64,000 nucleotides of DNA. It comes from Ferrovibrio sp041906005 (GTDB lineage: Bacteria; Pseudomonadota; Alphaproteobacteria; Ferrovibrionales; Ferrovibrionaceae). Every line of letters begins with the position of its first letter. Within the stretch, counting starts at the first letter, position 1. This document shows, piece by piece, positions 17,925 to 26,664 of the stretch. The notes under the pieces are model-generated. The model made no database searches, was not told where the DNA came from, and worked only from the letters and a program-made list of their open reading frames with translations. The position numbers and the translations under genes are program-made. The stretch is from the NCBI RefSeq assembly GCF_041906005.1, contig NZ_JAYRJY010000002.1, forward strand, positions 310,001 to 374,000, in the 5' to 3' direction.

Positions 17925-19244
17925 TCACTGTTGTTCGATGCGGATCAGTGCCGGCATCTGCAATACCGAGCGCAGCCTGGCGATGCGCTTCATCGCCCGT
18001 GCCATGTCGGCCTCACGTGCCTCGTGGCTGATCAGCATCACCGCGACAGGCTGGTTCTCGGCTTCCGAGCGGCCACGCTGCACCAGGCTTTCGATGGAAA
18101 TTTTCTCATCGCGCAAAACCGCCGACACATCGGCCAGCACGCCGGGCTGATCGCGCACGATCAGGCGGATGTAATACCGGCCGACATGATCGGCCATGGC
18201 GGCTGCCTTGAGCGGTTGCAGCTTTGCCGCCGGTACGCCAAAGGCCGGCGCATGACGCCCGGCGGCCAGATCGGCCAGATCAGCCACCACGGCAGACGCC
18301 GTCGGGTTGCTGCCGGCGCCGCGTCCTTCGAACATCACGCGGCCGACATAGTCGCCTTCCGCCGCCACCGCATTGAACACGCCGTCGACATGGGCAATCG
18401 GCGTATCAGCCGGCACCATGCAGGGGTGCACGCGCTGCTCGATGCCGCGCGGCGTGCGGCGGGCAATCGCCAGCAGCTTGATGCGATAGCCGAATTCCTT
18501 GGCAAAGGCGATGTCGATGGCCGAGACATGGCGGATGCCCTCGACATGCACGGCACCGAAATTGACCTGGGTGTTGAACGCAAGCGACGTAAGCACCGCC
18601 AGCTTGTGGGCGGCATCGACGCCGTCGACATCGAAGCTGGGATCGGCCTCGGCATAGCCCAGTTTCTGGGCCTCTTTCAGTACCTCGGCGAAATCGCGGC
18701 CGGTCTCGCGCATTTCGGTGAGAATGTAGTTGCAGGTGCCGTTCAGGATGCCGGTGATACGTTCGACGCGATTGCCGACCAGGCCCTCGCGCAACGCCTT
18801 CAGGATCGGAATGCCGCCGGCCACCGCGGCTTCGAAGGCCAGCGGCGCCTGCTTGGTTTCGGCCAGGGCAGCGATCTTCGCGCCATGCATGGCCAGCATC
18901 GCCTTGTTGGCGGTGACCACGCCCTTGCCGAGTTTCAACGCGGTTTCGACAAGCTGGCGCGCCTTGCCATCGGCGCCACCGATCAGTTCGACCACCACTT
19001 CGACTTCGGGGTCCTTCGCCAGTTCAACGGCATCGGCATACCAGCGCCAGTTGCCCTTCGGCATGTCGCGTTTCTTGCGCTTGTCGCGCGCCGAAACCGC
19101 CACCACCTTGATCGGCCGGCCGGCACGGGCGGCAAGCATTGTCGCATGCTGGTCGAGCAAGCGCACAACGCCGGCACCGACAACGCCCAGCCCCGCGATA
19201 CCGACTTTCAGCGGCGGCGCCGATTTCACATAAACCTTAACCAT
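17925..19244 (-). CDS. hom: Homoserine dehydrogenase
   Basis: A 439-residue enzyme. The N-terminal NAD(P)-binding Rossmann motif is VGIAGLGVVGAGVVRLL. The central catalytic region includes GGIPILKALREGL, GILNGTCNYIL and the substrate segment YAEADPSFDVDGVDAAHKLAVL. A C-terminal ACT domain begins near YYIRLIVRDQPGVLADVSAV and suggests feedback regulation, usually by threonine. It converts aspartate semialdehyde to homoserine for threonine and methionine. Its start overlaps the end of alaC by eight bases. Confidence 0.96.
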   Translation of the reverse strand: MVKVYVKSAPPLKVGIAGLGVVGAGVVRLLDQHATMLAARAGRPIKVVAVSARDKRKKRDMPKGNWRWYADAVELAKDPEVEVVVELIGGADGKARQLVETALKLGKGVVTANKAMLAMHGAKIAALAETKQAPLAFEAAVAGGIPILKALREGLVGNRVERITGILNGTCNYILTEMRETGRDFAEVLKEAQKLGYAEADPSFDVDGVDAAHKLAVLTSLAFNTQVNFGAVHVEGIRHVSAIDIAFAKEFGYRIKLLAIARRTPRGIEQRVHPCMVPADTPIAHVDGVFNAVAAEGDYVGRVMFEGRGAGSNPTASAVVADLADLAAGRHAPAFGVPAAKLQPLKAAAMADHVGRYYIRLIVRDQPGVLADVSAVLRDEKISIESLVQRGRSEAENQPVAVMLISHEAREADMARAMKRIARLRSVLQMPALIRIEQQ

Positions 19245-20457
19245 TGCTGACTGCTTTCTCCGCCGGATCGGGAAGATTGGAGGGCGAACCGAGCAGGCGT
19301 TTGATGTTTTTCACGGCCTGGCGCGTGCGATGCTCGTTCTCGACGAAGGCGAGGCGCACGAAATTGTCGCCATGCTCGCCGAAGCCGATACCGGGCGCGA
19401 CGGCGACTTCCGCCTCACGCAGCAGCAGCTTGGAGAATTCCACCGAGCCGAGATGGGCGTAGCGCTCGGGGATCGGCGCCCAGCAGAACATCGAGGCATT
19501 CGGCATCGGAATATTCCAGCCGGCCGCCTGCAGGCCCTTCACCAGCACGTCGCGGCGCGACTTGTAGGTCTGACGGATTTCCTCGACACAGTCCTGCGGA
19601 CCGTTCAGCGCGGCCGTCGCCGCCACCTGGATCGGCGTGAAGGCGCCGTAATCGAGATAGGACTTCATCCGCGCCAGCGCGCCGATCAGCACCGGGTTGC
19701 CGGCGCCAAAGCCGATGCGCCAGCCCGGCATGTTGTAGGTCTTGGACAGCGAGGTGAACTCGATGGCGATGTCCTTGGCGCCCTTCACCTGCAGGATCGA
19801 TGGCGGCGGGTTGCCGTCAAAATAGATCTCCGAATAGGCCAGATCGGAGATCACCCACATGTTGCGCTTCTTGGCGTAATCGACGATCGCCTCATAGAAG
19901 CTGAGATCGACCGTCATCGCGGTGGGATTGGCAGGGAAACTGACGATCAGCGCGATCGGCTTGGGGATGCTGTGCTGATAGGCGCGTTCCAGGCCGGCGA
20001 AGAAATCGATGCCCGGGCCGATCTGCACGCTGCGCACATTGGCGCCGGCGATGATGAAGCCGAAGGCATGCATCGGATAGCTGGGGTTGGGCACCAGCAC
20101 GGTGTCGCCCGGCGCCGAGATCGCCATGGCAAGATTGGCAAGGCCTTCCTTGGAGCCCAGCGTGACAATGGCTTCCTTCTCAGGATCCAGCTCGACGCCG
20201 AAACGGCGGCCGTAATAATTCGACAGCGCCTTGCGCAGGCCGGGCACGCCTCGGCTGGAGGAATAGCGGTGCGCGCGCGGGTTCTGCGCCGCTTCCACCA
20301 GCTTGGCCACGATATGCGGCGGGGTCGCATTGTCGGGGTTGCCCATGCCGAAATCGATGATGTCTTCCCCGCGGGCCCGCGCGGCGGCCTTCATGCGGTT
20401 CACTTCCTCGAACACATAGGGCGGCAGGCGCTTGATGCGGTAGAACTCGGTATCCAT
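19237..20457 (-). CDS. alaC: Alanine-type PLP aminotransferase AlaC (LL-DAP aminotransferase-like)
   Basis: A 406-residue fold-type I aminotransferase. The N-terminus RIKRLPPYVFEEVN and MGNPDNATPPHIV match AlaC of enterobacteria very closely. The PLP lysine is K239 in SLSKTYNMPGWRIGF, and the cofactor Asp lies in VISDLAYSEIYFD. AlaC makes alanine from pyruvate and glutamate. Many alphaproteobacterial homologues are annotated as LL-diaminopimelate aminotransferases, so some ambiguity remains. It is the promoter-proximal gene of the alaC-hom-glpX-recJ run. Confidence 0.9.
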   Translation of the reverse strand: MDTEFYRIKRLPPYVFEEVNRMKAAARARGEDIIDFGMGNPDNATPPHIVAKLVEAAQNPRAHRYSSSRGVPGLRKALSNYYGRRFGVELDPEKEAIVTLGSKEGLANLAMAISAPGDTVLVPNPSYPMHAFGFIIAGANVRSVQIGPGIDFFAGLERAYQHSIPKPIALIVSFPANPTAMTVDLSFYEAIVDYAKKRNMWVISDLAYSEIYFDGNPPPSILQVKGAKDIAIEFTSLSKTYNMPGWRIGFGAGNPVLIGALARMKSYLDYGAFTPIQVAATAALNGPQDCVEEIRQTYKSRRDVLVKGLQAAGWNIPMPNASMFCWAPIPERYAHLGSVEFSKLLLREAEVAVAPGIGFGEHGDNFVRLAFVENEHRTRQAVKNIKRLLGSPSNLPDPAEKAVSNG

Positions 20458-20551
20458 GGCTTTATAAATCCGAATAAACGGGGCTCCAGTTACGCGAAAG
20501 CGCGGTAGCTTTTCGCCCCGCGCCCCCGCCGTTATTTAGTCGAAATCCGTT

Positions 20552-21526
20552 TCAGTTTACGAGATAGATTTCAACCCGGCGGCTATAATCCTCGGCGCCG
20601 GCGGCATACGTGGCCGGCGGCGATATAGCGGCGGCAGGCTGGGTTACGCCGCGCCGCTTGAGTTCGGTGGTGACATTATCGACGCGACGCTGTGGCAGGC
20701 CGCCCGCTGCGGCGAGGCCGTAGCCCACTACACGCACCGTTCCCTTGCCGCCCACGCCCTTGAAGTATTCCGCCACCTTGCGGACCAGCGCCTTGTCGTC
20801 GTTGCCAAGGGCGGTCTCGTTGTTATTGAAGCGGATGATGGCCAGCAACTGCTGGCTGCCCGGCAGCGGGGCGTAGGCCGGGGCGCCGAAAGCCGGGGCT
20901 GCCGCACCTTGCTGGGCCATATTGGGCGGCAGGGTGTTGGCCGAGGACTGCGCCAGGCTCGCGGAGAAGGTATCGACCATGCCGCCACGAGCGGCCGGGG
21001 CCGGCGCGGCCTGGCCGGGCTGGGCCTGCATCTGGGCCGGCATCTGGGTCTGGGCAACGGGTTGCTGCGGCTCGATGGCGCCGCGCGGCTGGGCGGTGGG
21101 CGCGCCGGACGGCAATTGGCTGACCGGGGCACGCGGTGCCGGCGGCGGCGTGTTGCTGTCGGCCGGGCGGGCGCGCAGTTCCTGATCGGTGTAACGGGCA
21201 TTGGCGCGGTCGGCGCTCAGGCTGTCGATGGCCTGCCGGCGTTCGCCCGATGACGACACCTCGACCGGGCGCGGCGGTACCCGCCCCAGATTGGGGAACC
21301 GGTCATTCGCCCCCGCATCCGTGCTCATCGAGCCGGCTGCACCGGGGGCCTCCTTGGGGTCGCCACTGAACAGCCCGGTCGGATCGGACCATTCGGTCGG
21401 ATCGGCCCAGGTGCCGCAGCCACCCAGGGTCAGCATGACGGCCAGCAAGGCGGTCGCTGTGGCGCCGCGCAGCCCAAGGCTGCCCCGGATCGCCTTGTCG
21501 GCGGAAGCCCTGCCGATACCTGCCAT
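20552..21526 (-). CDS. Lipoprotein with C-terminal OmpA-like region
   Basis: A 324-residue protein. A signal sequence ends in the lipobox LTLGGC with the acylated Cys at residue 37, so it is probably membrane anchored facing the periplasm. The middle, about 100-190, is a low-complexity Pro/Ala/Gln linker. The last about 100 residues (LLAIIRFNNNETALGNDDKALV, RVVGYG, RRVEIYLVN) look like a divergent OmpA/MotB peptidoglycan-binding domain. It may tether the envelope to peptidoglycan. It is transcribed divergently from phaC. Confidence 0.75.
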   Translation of the reverse strand: MAGIGRASADKAIRGSLGLRGATATALLAVMLTLGGCGTWADPTEWSDPTGLFSGDPKEAPGAAGSMSTDAGANDRFPNLGRVPPRPVEVSSSGERRQAIDSLSADRANARYTDQELRARPADSNTPPPAPRAPVSQLPSGAPTAQPRGAIEPQQPVAQTQMPAQMQAQPGQAAPAPAARGGMVDTFSASLAQSSANTLPPNMAQQGAAAPAFGAPAYAPLPGSQQLLAIIRFNNNETALGNDDKALVRKVAEYFKGVGGKGTVRVVGYGLAAAGGLPQRRVDNVTTELKRRGVTQPAAAISPPATYAAGAEDYSRRVEIYLVN

Positions 21527-21704
21527 CTCAAAATCCCCCTAAACGCCCAAAAACCACCGGTTCCATCCTGCTGGCCTATCCATGTTCGCGTCAGCCTTGC
21601 AGGGCGATTCCCTATCCCGTAACCTCAACCCGTGCCGTGGAAATCCGGCGGGAAAGCCGGAGTCGCAGGGCGAGGAAACGGGCCCCGAGAATAAGGACTG
21701 TCGG

Positions 21705-23588
21705 ATGGCGAAGCAACCGGACAGTGACAGGAAACCGGAGAGCGATCTGAAGCTGCCCGATCCGGCTGTCTGGGCCCAGACCTGGGCCAGGATCGCCGAA
21801 CAGAGCCAAAAACTGATCAGCGACTTTGCCGCCCGCCAGCAGGCCGAACAGGCCCAGGCTGGGCCCGGCAATGGTAAAGGCCCCGCACCACTTCCCGGCC
21901 AGATCCCGGCCGCCCCGGTCAATCCCGATCCGCTGAACCTGACCGGCGCCTATATGCAGATCGCGGCCAAGCTGCTGGCCGACCCGGCCAAACTGGCCGA
22001 GGCCCAGGTCCGGCTGTGGCAGGATTATGCCAAGCTGTGGGCCAACACCACCGATCGTTTCCTGGGCAAGCCGACCGAGCCGCTGGTGCAGCCCGACAAG
22101 GGCGACAAGCGCTTCCGCGATCCGCACTGGGAACAGGGCGCGGTGTTCGACTACCTGAAGCAATCCTACCTGCTCACCTCGCGCTGGCTGCAGAAAACCG
22201 TGACCGAGGTGGACGGCGTCGACCCCAAGGTGGCCCGGAAGGTCGATTTCTATACCCGGCAATTCATCGATGCGATGTCGCCATCGAATTTCGCCCTCAC
22301 CAACCCGGAAGTGCTGCGCACCACCATCGACAGCAATGGCGAGAATCTGGTGAAGGGCCTGCAGAACCTGCTGGGCGACCTGGAGCGCGGCAAAGGCAAG
22401 CTGAACATCAAGATGGTGGATGCCAAAGCCTTCACGGTGGGCGAGAACATCGCCGTCACGCCGGGCAAGGTGGTCTACCAGAATGACCTGATGCAGCTGA
22501 TCCAGTATGCGCCGACGACCAAGGAGGTCTACAAGCGGCCGCTCTACATCGTGCCGCCCTGGATCAACAAGTTCTACATCCTCGACCTCAAGCCGGAGAA
22601 CTCGTTCATCAAATGGATGACCGAGAAAGGCTACACCGTGTTCGTCGTGTCATGGAACCAGCCCGACGAGACGCTGGTGGACAAGACCTTCGAAAGCTAC
22701 ATGCGCGAAGGCATCCTGGCGGGCCTGGATGCCGTGAAGAAGGCAACCGGCGAGGAGGAAGTCACCGCCATCGGCTACTGCATCGGCGGCACGCTGATGG
22801 CATCCACGCTGGCCTGGATGGCGGCGAAAGGCGACGAGCGCATCAAGGCCGTCACCTTCTTCGCTGCCCAGGTGGATTTCTCGGAAGCCGGCGAACTCAG
22901 CGTCTTCACCGACGAGGATACGCTCAGCTACCTGGAAAACCTGATGTCGGAAAAGGGCTATCTCGATGGCGGCGAGATGGCGACCACCTTCAACATGCTG
23001 CGCGCCAACGACCTGATCTGGTCGTTCGTGGTGAACAACTACCTGCTGGGCAAGGAGCCCTTCCCCTTCGACCTGCTGTACTGGAATTCCGACTGCACGC
23101 GCATGCCGGCCAAGATGCACGGCTTCTACCTGCGCAACATGTATCAGAAGAACCTGCTGTCGCAGCCCGGCGCGCTGGAACTGGCCGGCGAGCGGCTCGA
23201 CCTGCGCAAGATCAAGATCCCGGTCTACCTGCAGGCCAGCAAGGACGACCACATCGCGCCCTACAGATCCGTCTACAAGGCGACCCAGCTTTATGGCGGA
23301 CCGGTGCGTTTCGTGATGGCGGGCTCGGGCCATATCGCCGGCGTGATCAACCACCCGGCGGCGAAGAAATACCAGCACTGGCTGAACGACGCCAAAACCA
23401 ACCCGGCCAGCGTGGACGAGTGGATGAAAGGCGCGAAGGAAATCCCCGGCTCATGGTGGGACGACTGGGACAAATGGCTGTCGGCCAAGTCCGGCCCGAA
23501 GGTGCCCGCCCGCGTGCCCGGCGACGGCAAGCTGAAACCTATCGAGGACGCGCCGGGCAGCTATGTGAAAAAGCGCATCGTGGATTGA
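21705..23588 (+). CDS. phaC: Class I poly(3-hydroxyalkanoate) synthase
   Basis: A 627-residue polymerase that joins 3-hydroxyacyl-CoA into storage polyester on granule surfaces. The ATG at 21705 with upstream AAGGACT is chosen over a frame extension to 21582. The lipase-like box is IGYCIGGTLM with nucleophile C359. The catalytic Asp is in QASKDDHIAPYRS, and the His in AGSGHIAGVINHP. The N-terminal about 60 residues are Pro/Gln-rich and variable. A phasin gene lies at 54175-54696. No phaA, phaB or phaR is next to it. Confidence 0.96.
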   Translation: MAKQPDSDRKPESDLKLPDPAVWAQTWARIAEQSQKLISDFAARQQAEQAQAGPGNGKGPAPLPGQIPAAPVNPDPLNLTGAYMQIAAKLLADPAKLAEAQVRLWQDYAKLWANTTDRFLGKPTEPLVQPDKGDKRFRDPHWEQGAVFDYLKQSYLLTSRWLQKTVTEVDGVDPKVARKVDFYTRQFIDAMSPSNFALTNPEVLRTTIDSNGENLVKGLQNLLGDLERGKGKLNIKMVDAKAFTVGENIAVTPGKVVYQNDLMQLIQYAPTTKEVYKRPLYIVPPWINKFYILDLKPENSFIKWMTEKGYTVFVVSWNQPDETLVDKTFESYMREGILAGLDAVKKATGEEEVTAIGYCIGGTLMASTLAWMAAKGDERIKAVTFFAAQVDFSEAGELSVFTDEDTLSYLENLMSEKGYLDGGEMATTFNMLRANDLIWSFVVNNYLLGKEPFPFDLLYWNSDCTRMPAKMHGFYLRNMYQKNLLSQPGALELAGERLDLRKIKIPVYLQASKDDHIAPYRSVYKATQLYGGPVRFVMAGSGHIAGVINHPAAKKYQHWLNDAKTNPASVDEWMKGAKEIPGSWWDDWDKWLSAKSGPKVPARVPGDGKLKPIEDAPGSYVKKRIVD

Positions 23589-23616
23589 CCACTCCGTTGT
23601 CCTCGCCCCCATCAAC

Positions 23617-23716
23617 GTCATGCCCGGACTTGATCCGGGCATCCACGTCTTGGGGTCTCCTGAGAACTCACGGTTAAACAAAATTCGTGGATGCCCGGGA
23701 CAAGCCCGGGCATGAC
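23617..23716. repeat. REP-like inverted repeat element
   Basis: Two 31-bp arms, 23617-23647 and 23686-23716, form a near-perfect inverted repeat. Each arm carries its own internal GCCCGG/CCGGGC hairpin, and the arms are separated by 38 AT-richer bases. The arm words GTCATGCCCGG and CCGGGCATCCACG are typical of dispersed palindromic elements of alphaproteobacteria. It lies just downstream of phaC and could stabilise or terminate its mRNA. Confidence 0.85.
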
Positions 23717-23735
23717 AAATTAGGAAACCCAGAAC

Positions 23736-24380
23736 ATGCTCGCACTCGTGGATGTCACCTTCAATTTCACCAGCCTGGGCGACAAGGCGCAGCAGCTGGT
23801 GCGCGCGGAGTGGGATGAGGAAGAGCGGCTGCTGGCGAAAGGCCAGTTCGTCGGCATCTGGCGCAAGGCCAATGGCATGGGCACGATGTTCATCCTCGAC
23901 ATGCCCAACAACGAGGCAGTGGGCAATCAGGTGCGTGCCATGCCGCTCTATCCCTTCTTCACCGACGTAAAAGTGACGCCGCTGATCGGGCATCCGAACT
24001 TCCCGCAATTCGCCCGCGGCGCAACCACGCATGAAAAGCCCGACAGCAAACCCAAGCCCGACAGCAACCTGTTCCTCTGCGACGTGCGCATCGAATACCT
24101 GCGTGCGGGCGACAGGTTCCAGGAGCTGGTGCAGGCCGAATGGCGCGCCTCGGAGTCCATGCTGGCCAAGCGCCAGCTTGTTGGCATCTGGCGCCGCGCC
24201 AACGCGCTGGGCACGTATGTTTTGTGGAACCTGCCCGATGCCGATGCGGTCGCCACCACGTTGCGCGGCATGCCGCTTTATCCCTGCTTCACCAAGGTGG
24301 ACGTGATCCCCCTGATGATGCACCCCAATTTCCCGCAATTCGCCCGCCCGGCCGAACATCACGAAAAGCCGGCAGCATAA
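23736..24380 (+). CDS. Tandem muconolactone isomerase-like protein (two fused domains)
   Basis: A 214-residue protein with two copies of a roughly 90-residue domain. Copy one (about 1-92) has VGIWRKANGMGTMFILDMP and MPLYPFFTDVKVTPLIGHPNFPQF. Copy two (about 112-205) repeats VGIWRRANALGTYVLWNLP and MPLYPCFTKVDVIPLMMHPNFPQF. Both follow the pattern of muconolactone delta-isomerase (LWR...A...LPLFPYM..EVTPL..HP). That enzyme is a homodecamer of single domains, so the fusion is unusual. A ring-cleavage pathway is not visible nearby, so the substrate is unknown. It ends two bases before the SEC-C gene. Confidence 0.75.
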   Translation: MLALVDVTFNFTSLGDKAQQLVRAEWDEEERLLAKGQFVGIWRKANGMGTMFILDMPNNEAVGNQVRAMPLYPFFTDVKVTPLIGHPNFPQFARGATTHEKPDSKPKPDSNLFLCDVRIEYLRAGDRFQELVQAEWRASESMLAKRQLVGIWRRANALGTYVLWNLPDADAVATTLRGMPLYPCFTKVDVIPLMMHPNFPQFARPAEHHEKPAA

Positions 24381-24381
24381 T

Positions 24382-24852
24382 TTGTCGCCCTGCCCCTGCC
24401 AGTCCGGCCGGTCTTTCGAGGATTGCTGCGGCCCGATCCTGGCCGGGCGGCCAGCCCCCACCGCGCTGGCCTTGATGCGTTCACGCTACACGGCTTATAC
24501 GCGCGGTGACGTGGCATATCTGGCGCGCACGCTGGCGCCCGAGCATCGCGCCGGCTTCGATGCGGCCGATGTCAGCGCCGGCATGAACAATACGCAATGG
24601 CTGGGGCTGGAGATTCTCGACACCAAAGATGGCGGCGCGGCGGACGACACCGGCATCGTGGAATTCGCCGCGCGTTTCAGGGCGCAGGGCAGGCTGCAGG
24701 TGCTGCAGGAACGCTCGCGCTTCCGCCGCGAGGCCGGCCAATGGGTCTATATCGACGGCGAGACCGCGTTACGGCCGATCAAAGCTGGCCGCAACGACCC
24801 CTGCCCCTGCGGATCTGGCAGGAAGTTCAAGCAATGCTGCGGGCGGGCGTAG
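24382..24852 (+). CDS. YchJ-like protein with SEC-C motifs at both ends
   Basis: A 156-residue protein of the UPF0225/YchJ type. It begins with a zinc-binding SEC-C motif (PCPCQSGRSFEDCCG) and ends with a second one (DPCPCGSGRKFKQCCG). The middle (RYTAYTRGDVAYLARTLAPEHR, WLGLEILDT, FRRE) is the NTF2-like YchJ domain. The function of the family is unknown, though SEC-C motifs often mediate protein contacts. The start is a TTG at 24382, immediately after the preceding TAA; no better start exists before the first SEC-C motif. Confidence 0.85.
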   Translation: MSPCPCQSGRSFEDCCGPILAGRPAPTALALMRSRYTAYTRGDVAYLARTLAPEHRAGFDAADVSAGMNNTQWLGLEILDTKDGGAADDTGIVEFAARFRAQGRLQVLQERSRFRREAGQWVYIDGETALRPIKAGRNDPCPCGSGRKFKQCCGRA

Positions 24853-24882
24853 ACGCACGGAAAGCCATAGTGAGGCCAGAAT

Positions 24883-24927
24883 AAAAAAGCCCTGCCCGGC
24901 AATGCACCGGGCAGGGCTTTGTTGTTT
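24883..24927. terminator. Bidirectional intrinsic terminator
   Basis: A 14-bp stem (24886-24899 with 24907-24920) and a 7-base loop is flanked by AAAAAA on the left and TTTGTTGTTT on the right. It can end minus-strand transcripts from the small secreted protein gene and plus-strand transcripts from the SEC-C gene. Confidence 0.9.
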
Positions 24928-24942
24928 CCGGACCGCTGCCGA

Positions 24943-25212
24943 TCAGCCGCCCTGGCAAGACTTGCCGAGTTTCTGGCCAGCCTCGGCACCCACGGCCTGC
25001 GGATTGCCCTTGATCTTGCCGGCCTGGGCCATGGAGCGGACCTGCGCCGACACCGCCGCGGTGATGCCGGCCTGGCCGCCCTTGCACACATTCGGATCGG
25101 CTGCCTTGGTGGCTGCCACCACGGCATCGACTTCAGCCGGATTTTCAGCCGCCTGGGCGCCGCCGATCAACAGCGCGAAAGCGGCCGCGCCGATAAGCAA
25201 AACTGACTTCAT
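24943..25212 (-). CDS. Small secreted protein with two cysteines
   Basis: An 89-residue precursor. The ATG at 25212 has a strong ribosome site (AGGGGGAT) and starts a signal peptide cleaved near residue 21 (GGAQA|AEN). The mature part is about 68 residues with only two cysteines, C43 and C86, which probably form one disulfide in the periplasm. It is Ala/Gly-rich and mostly helical. I do not recognise a family. It is divergent from a LuxR-type regulator and ends at a strong terminator, so it is a monocistronic unit and a plausible target of that regulator. Confidence 0.75.
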   Translation of the reverse strand: MKSVLLIGAAAFALLIGGAQAAENPAEVDAVVAATKAADPNVCKGGQAGITAAVSAQVRSMAQAGKIKGNPQAVGAEAGQKLGKSCQGG

Positions 25213-25322
25213 GATATCCCCCTGGTGATAATCGCACCGCCATTCATCCGCAGGCGGCGCATTAGGCGTGACGCTGTCAGCATGCGGGGAGAGGCCGCAA
25301 TCCCGCATCCCCCGAACGGGGT

Positions 25323-25339
25323 ATGTGAAAATTTCACAT
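25323..25339. promoter_or_regulatory. 17-bp inverted repeat in a divergent promoter region
   Basis: ATGTGAAA at 25323-25330 and its reverse complement TTTCACAT at 25332-25339 flank a single central A. It lies between the small secreted protein gene and the LuxR-type gene, 68 bases upstream of the latter. It is a candidate operator, and the size and symmetry suit a dimeric helix-turn-helix protein. Confidence 0.55.
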
Positions 25340-25407
25340 GCCCGCAAAATGCGGCTGTGATTAGACTGACCGCGTGAAAGGCCGCGTCAGACGGTTGGAG
25401 GGGGATT

Positions 25408-26544
25408 ATGAATCTGCGGCAGTTTTCCGCACTGGTGGAAAGCCTGTATGAAGCGGCCCTGAACCCAGAGGGCTGGCGCAATGTAGCTCCCGATCTGGCC
25501 CGGGCTTTCCATTCCGGCAGTTGCGCTATCCAGCTCCGCGATCTCGCCAATGGGCAGACCGTCATTCTCTCGAACACCGACAATTACGACGCCAAGGCGC
25601 TCGCCGATTATGAAAACCATTTTTACGCAACTGATATGTATGTGGATGGCGCGCTTAAGGTTGGCTTCGGAGTTCCGGTACTCGGCAATCAGCTTGTCGA
25701 AGAAAACAAGCTGCTTAATTCCGAATACTATGTTGATTGGCTGAAAAGCGTCGGCATTTTCCATCTTGCCGGAGGGATGATGGACGTGGATTCCGGAGCC
25801 ATGGCCGGGATCGGCATCCATCGTGCTCACGGTTCCAATGGCTACACTGCCGAGGATCGCCAGGCCGTGGGCCTGCTGCTGCCGCATCTGACCCGCGCAT
25901 TGCAGATGTATCGCAAGCTGAACCGGCTGGAGCGCCAGGGCGGGATCGGACTGGCCGCGCTGGAGGCGCTGGCGGTTGGCGTGATGGTGGTGAACGCCGC
26001 CGGCAAGTTGCTGTTCTCGAACACCGTCGCTGAAAAGCTGCTGCAGAAAGGCCAGGGCATCGCGGTCAGCCATGGCCATCTGCGCGCCCAGTTCAGCGAC
26101 CGCAATCTGATACTGCAACAGACCATCCGCGAAGCCATCGCCGGCTTTTCCGGCCGGTCGTCTCATGCCGGCATGCTGACCATGCCGCGCCGCGACGGCC
26201 TGCCGCTGTCGCTGCTGGTCTGTCCTGCCCCCGGTTATCGGCTCGGCGCCGACCGCCTTCAGGCCGCAGCCATCATTTTCGTGAACAATCCCGACGACCG
26301 TATCACGCCGGCCGAATCGGCCCTCTGCGCGCAGTTCGGGCTCACGCCGGCGGAAGCCCGGCTGACGGCGGCCCTGCTGGATGGCGAGCATCTGGATGAC
26401 TATGCCGTCCGGACCGGGCTGAGCCCGCATACCGTGAAAACCCAGCTCAAGGCCGTCTTCGCCAAGACCGGCTGCGGCCGGCAGGCCGATCTGGTGCGCA
26501 TCGTGCTGTCCAATCCCGTGCTGCGGATGTGTCGCCCCGCCTGA
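25408..26544 (+). CDS. LuxR-family transcriptional regulator
   Basis: A 378-residue regulator. The ATG at 25408 is preceded by GGAGGGGG. The last about 65 residues form a LuxR helix-turn-helix: FGLTPAEARLTAALLDGEHLDDYAVRTGLSPHTVKTQLKAVFAKTG. The first about 180 residues and the middle (LEALAVGVMVVNAAGKLLFSN) look like PAS/GAF-type sensing regions. It lacks an acyl-homoserine-lactone domain and a receiver domain. Its signal is unknown. An inverted repeat at 25323-25339 may be its own binding site. Confidence 0.85.
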   Translation: MNLRQFSALVESLYEAALNPEGWRNVAPDLARAFHSGSCAIQLRDLANGQTVILSNTDNYDAKALADYENHFYATDMYVDGALKVGFGVPVLGNQLVEENKLLNSEYYVDWLKSVGIFHLAGGMMDVDSGAMAGIGIHRAHGSNGYTAEDRQAVGLLLPHLTRALQMYRKLNRLERQGGIGLAALEALAVGVMVVNAAGKLLFSNTVAEKLLQKGQGIAVSHGHLRAQFSDRNLILQQTIREAIAGFSGRSSHAGMLTMPRRDGLPLSLLVCPAPGYRLGADRLQAAAIIFVNNPDDRITPAESALCAQFGLTPAEARLTAALLDGEHLDDYAVRTGLSPHTVKTQLKAVFAKTGCGRQADLVRIVLSNPVLRMCRPA

Positions 26545-26664
26545 TATCCATGGGCTGACATCCACAGGCTGACATCCCCCGCCTTTTGCGGTATCCTGCA
26601 CCGAAACATACCGGATGTTGGGTCGGCATCCGGTTTTGCACGACCGGGGGTAGCAAAGAAACGC

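Noticed and set aside
23617..23716. Insertion sequence or attachment site
   Set aside because: There is no transposase or integrase and no target duplication. The internal hairpins fit a REP-like element.
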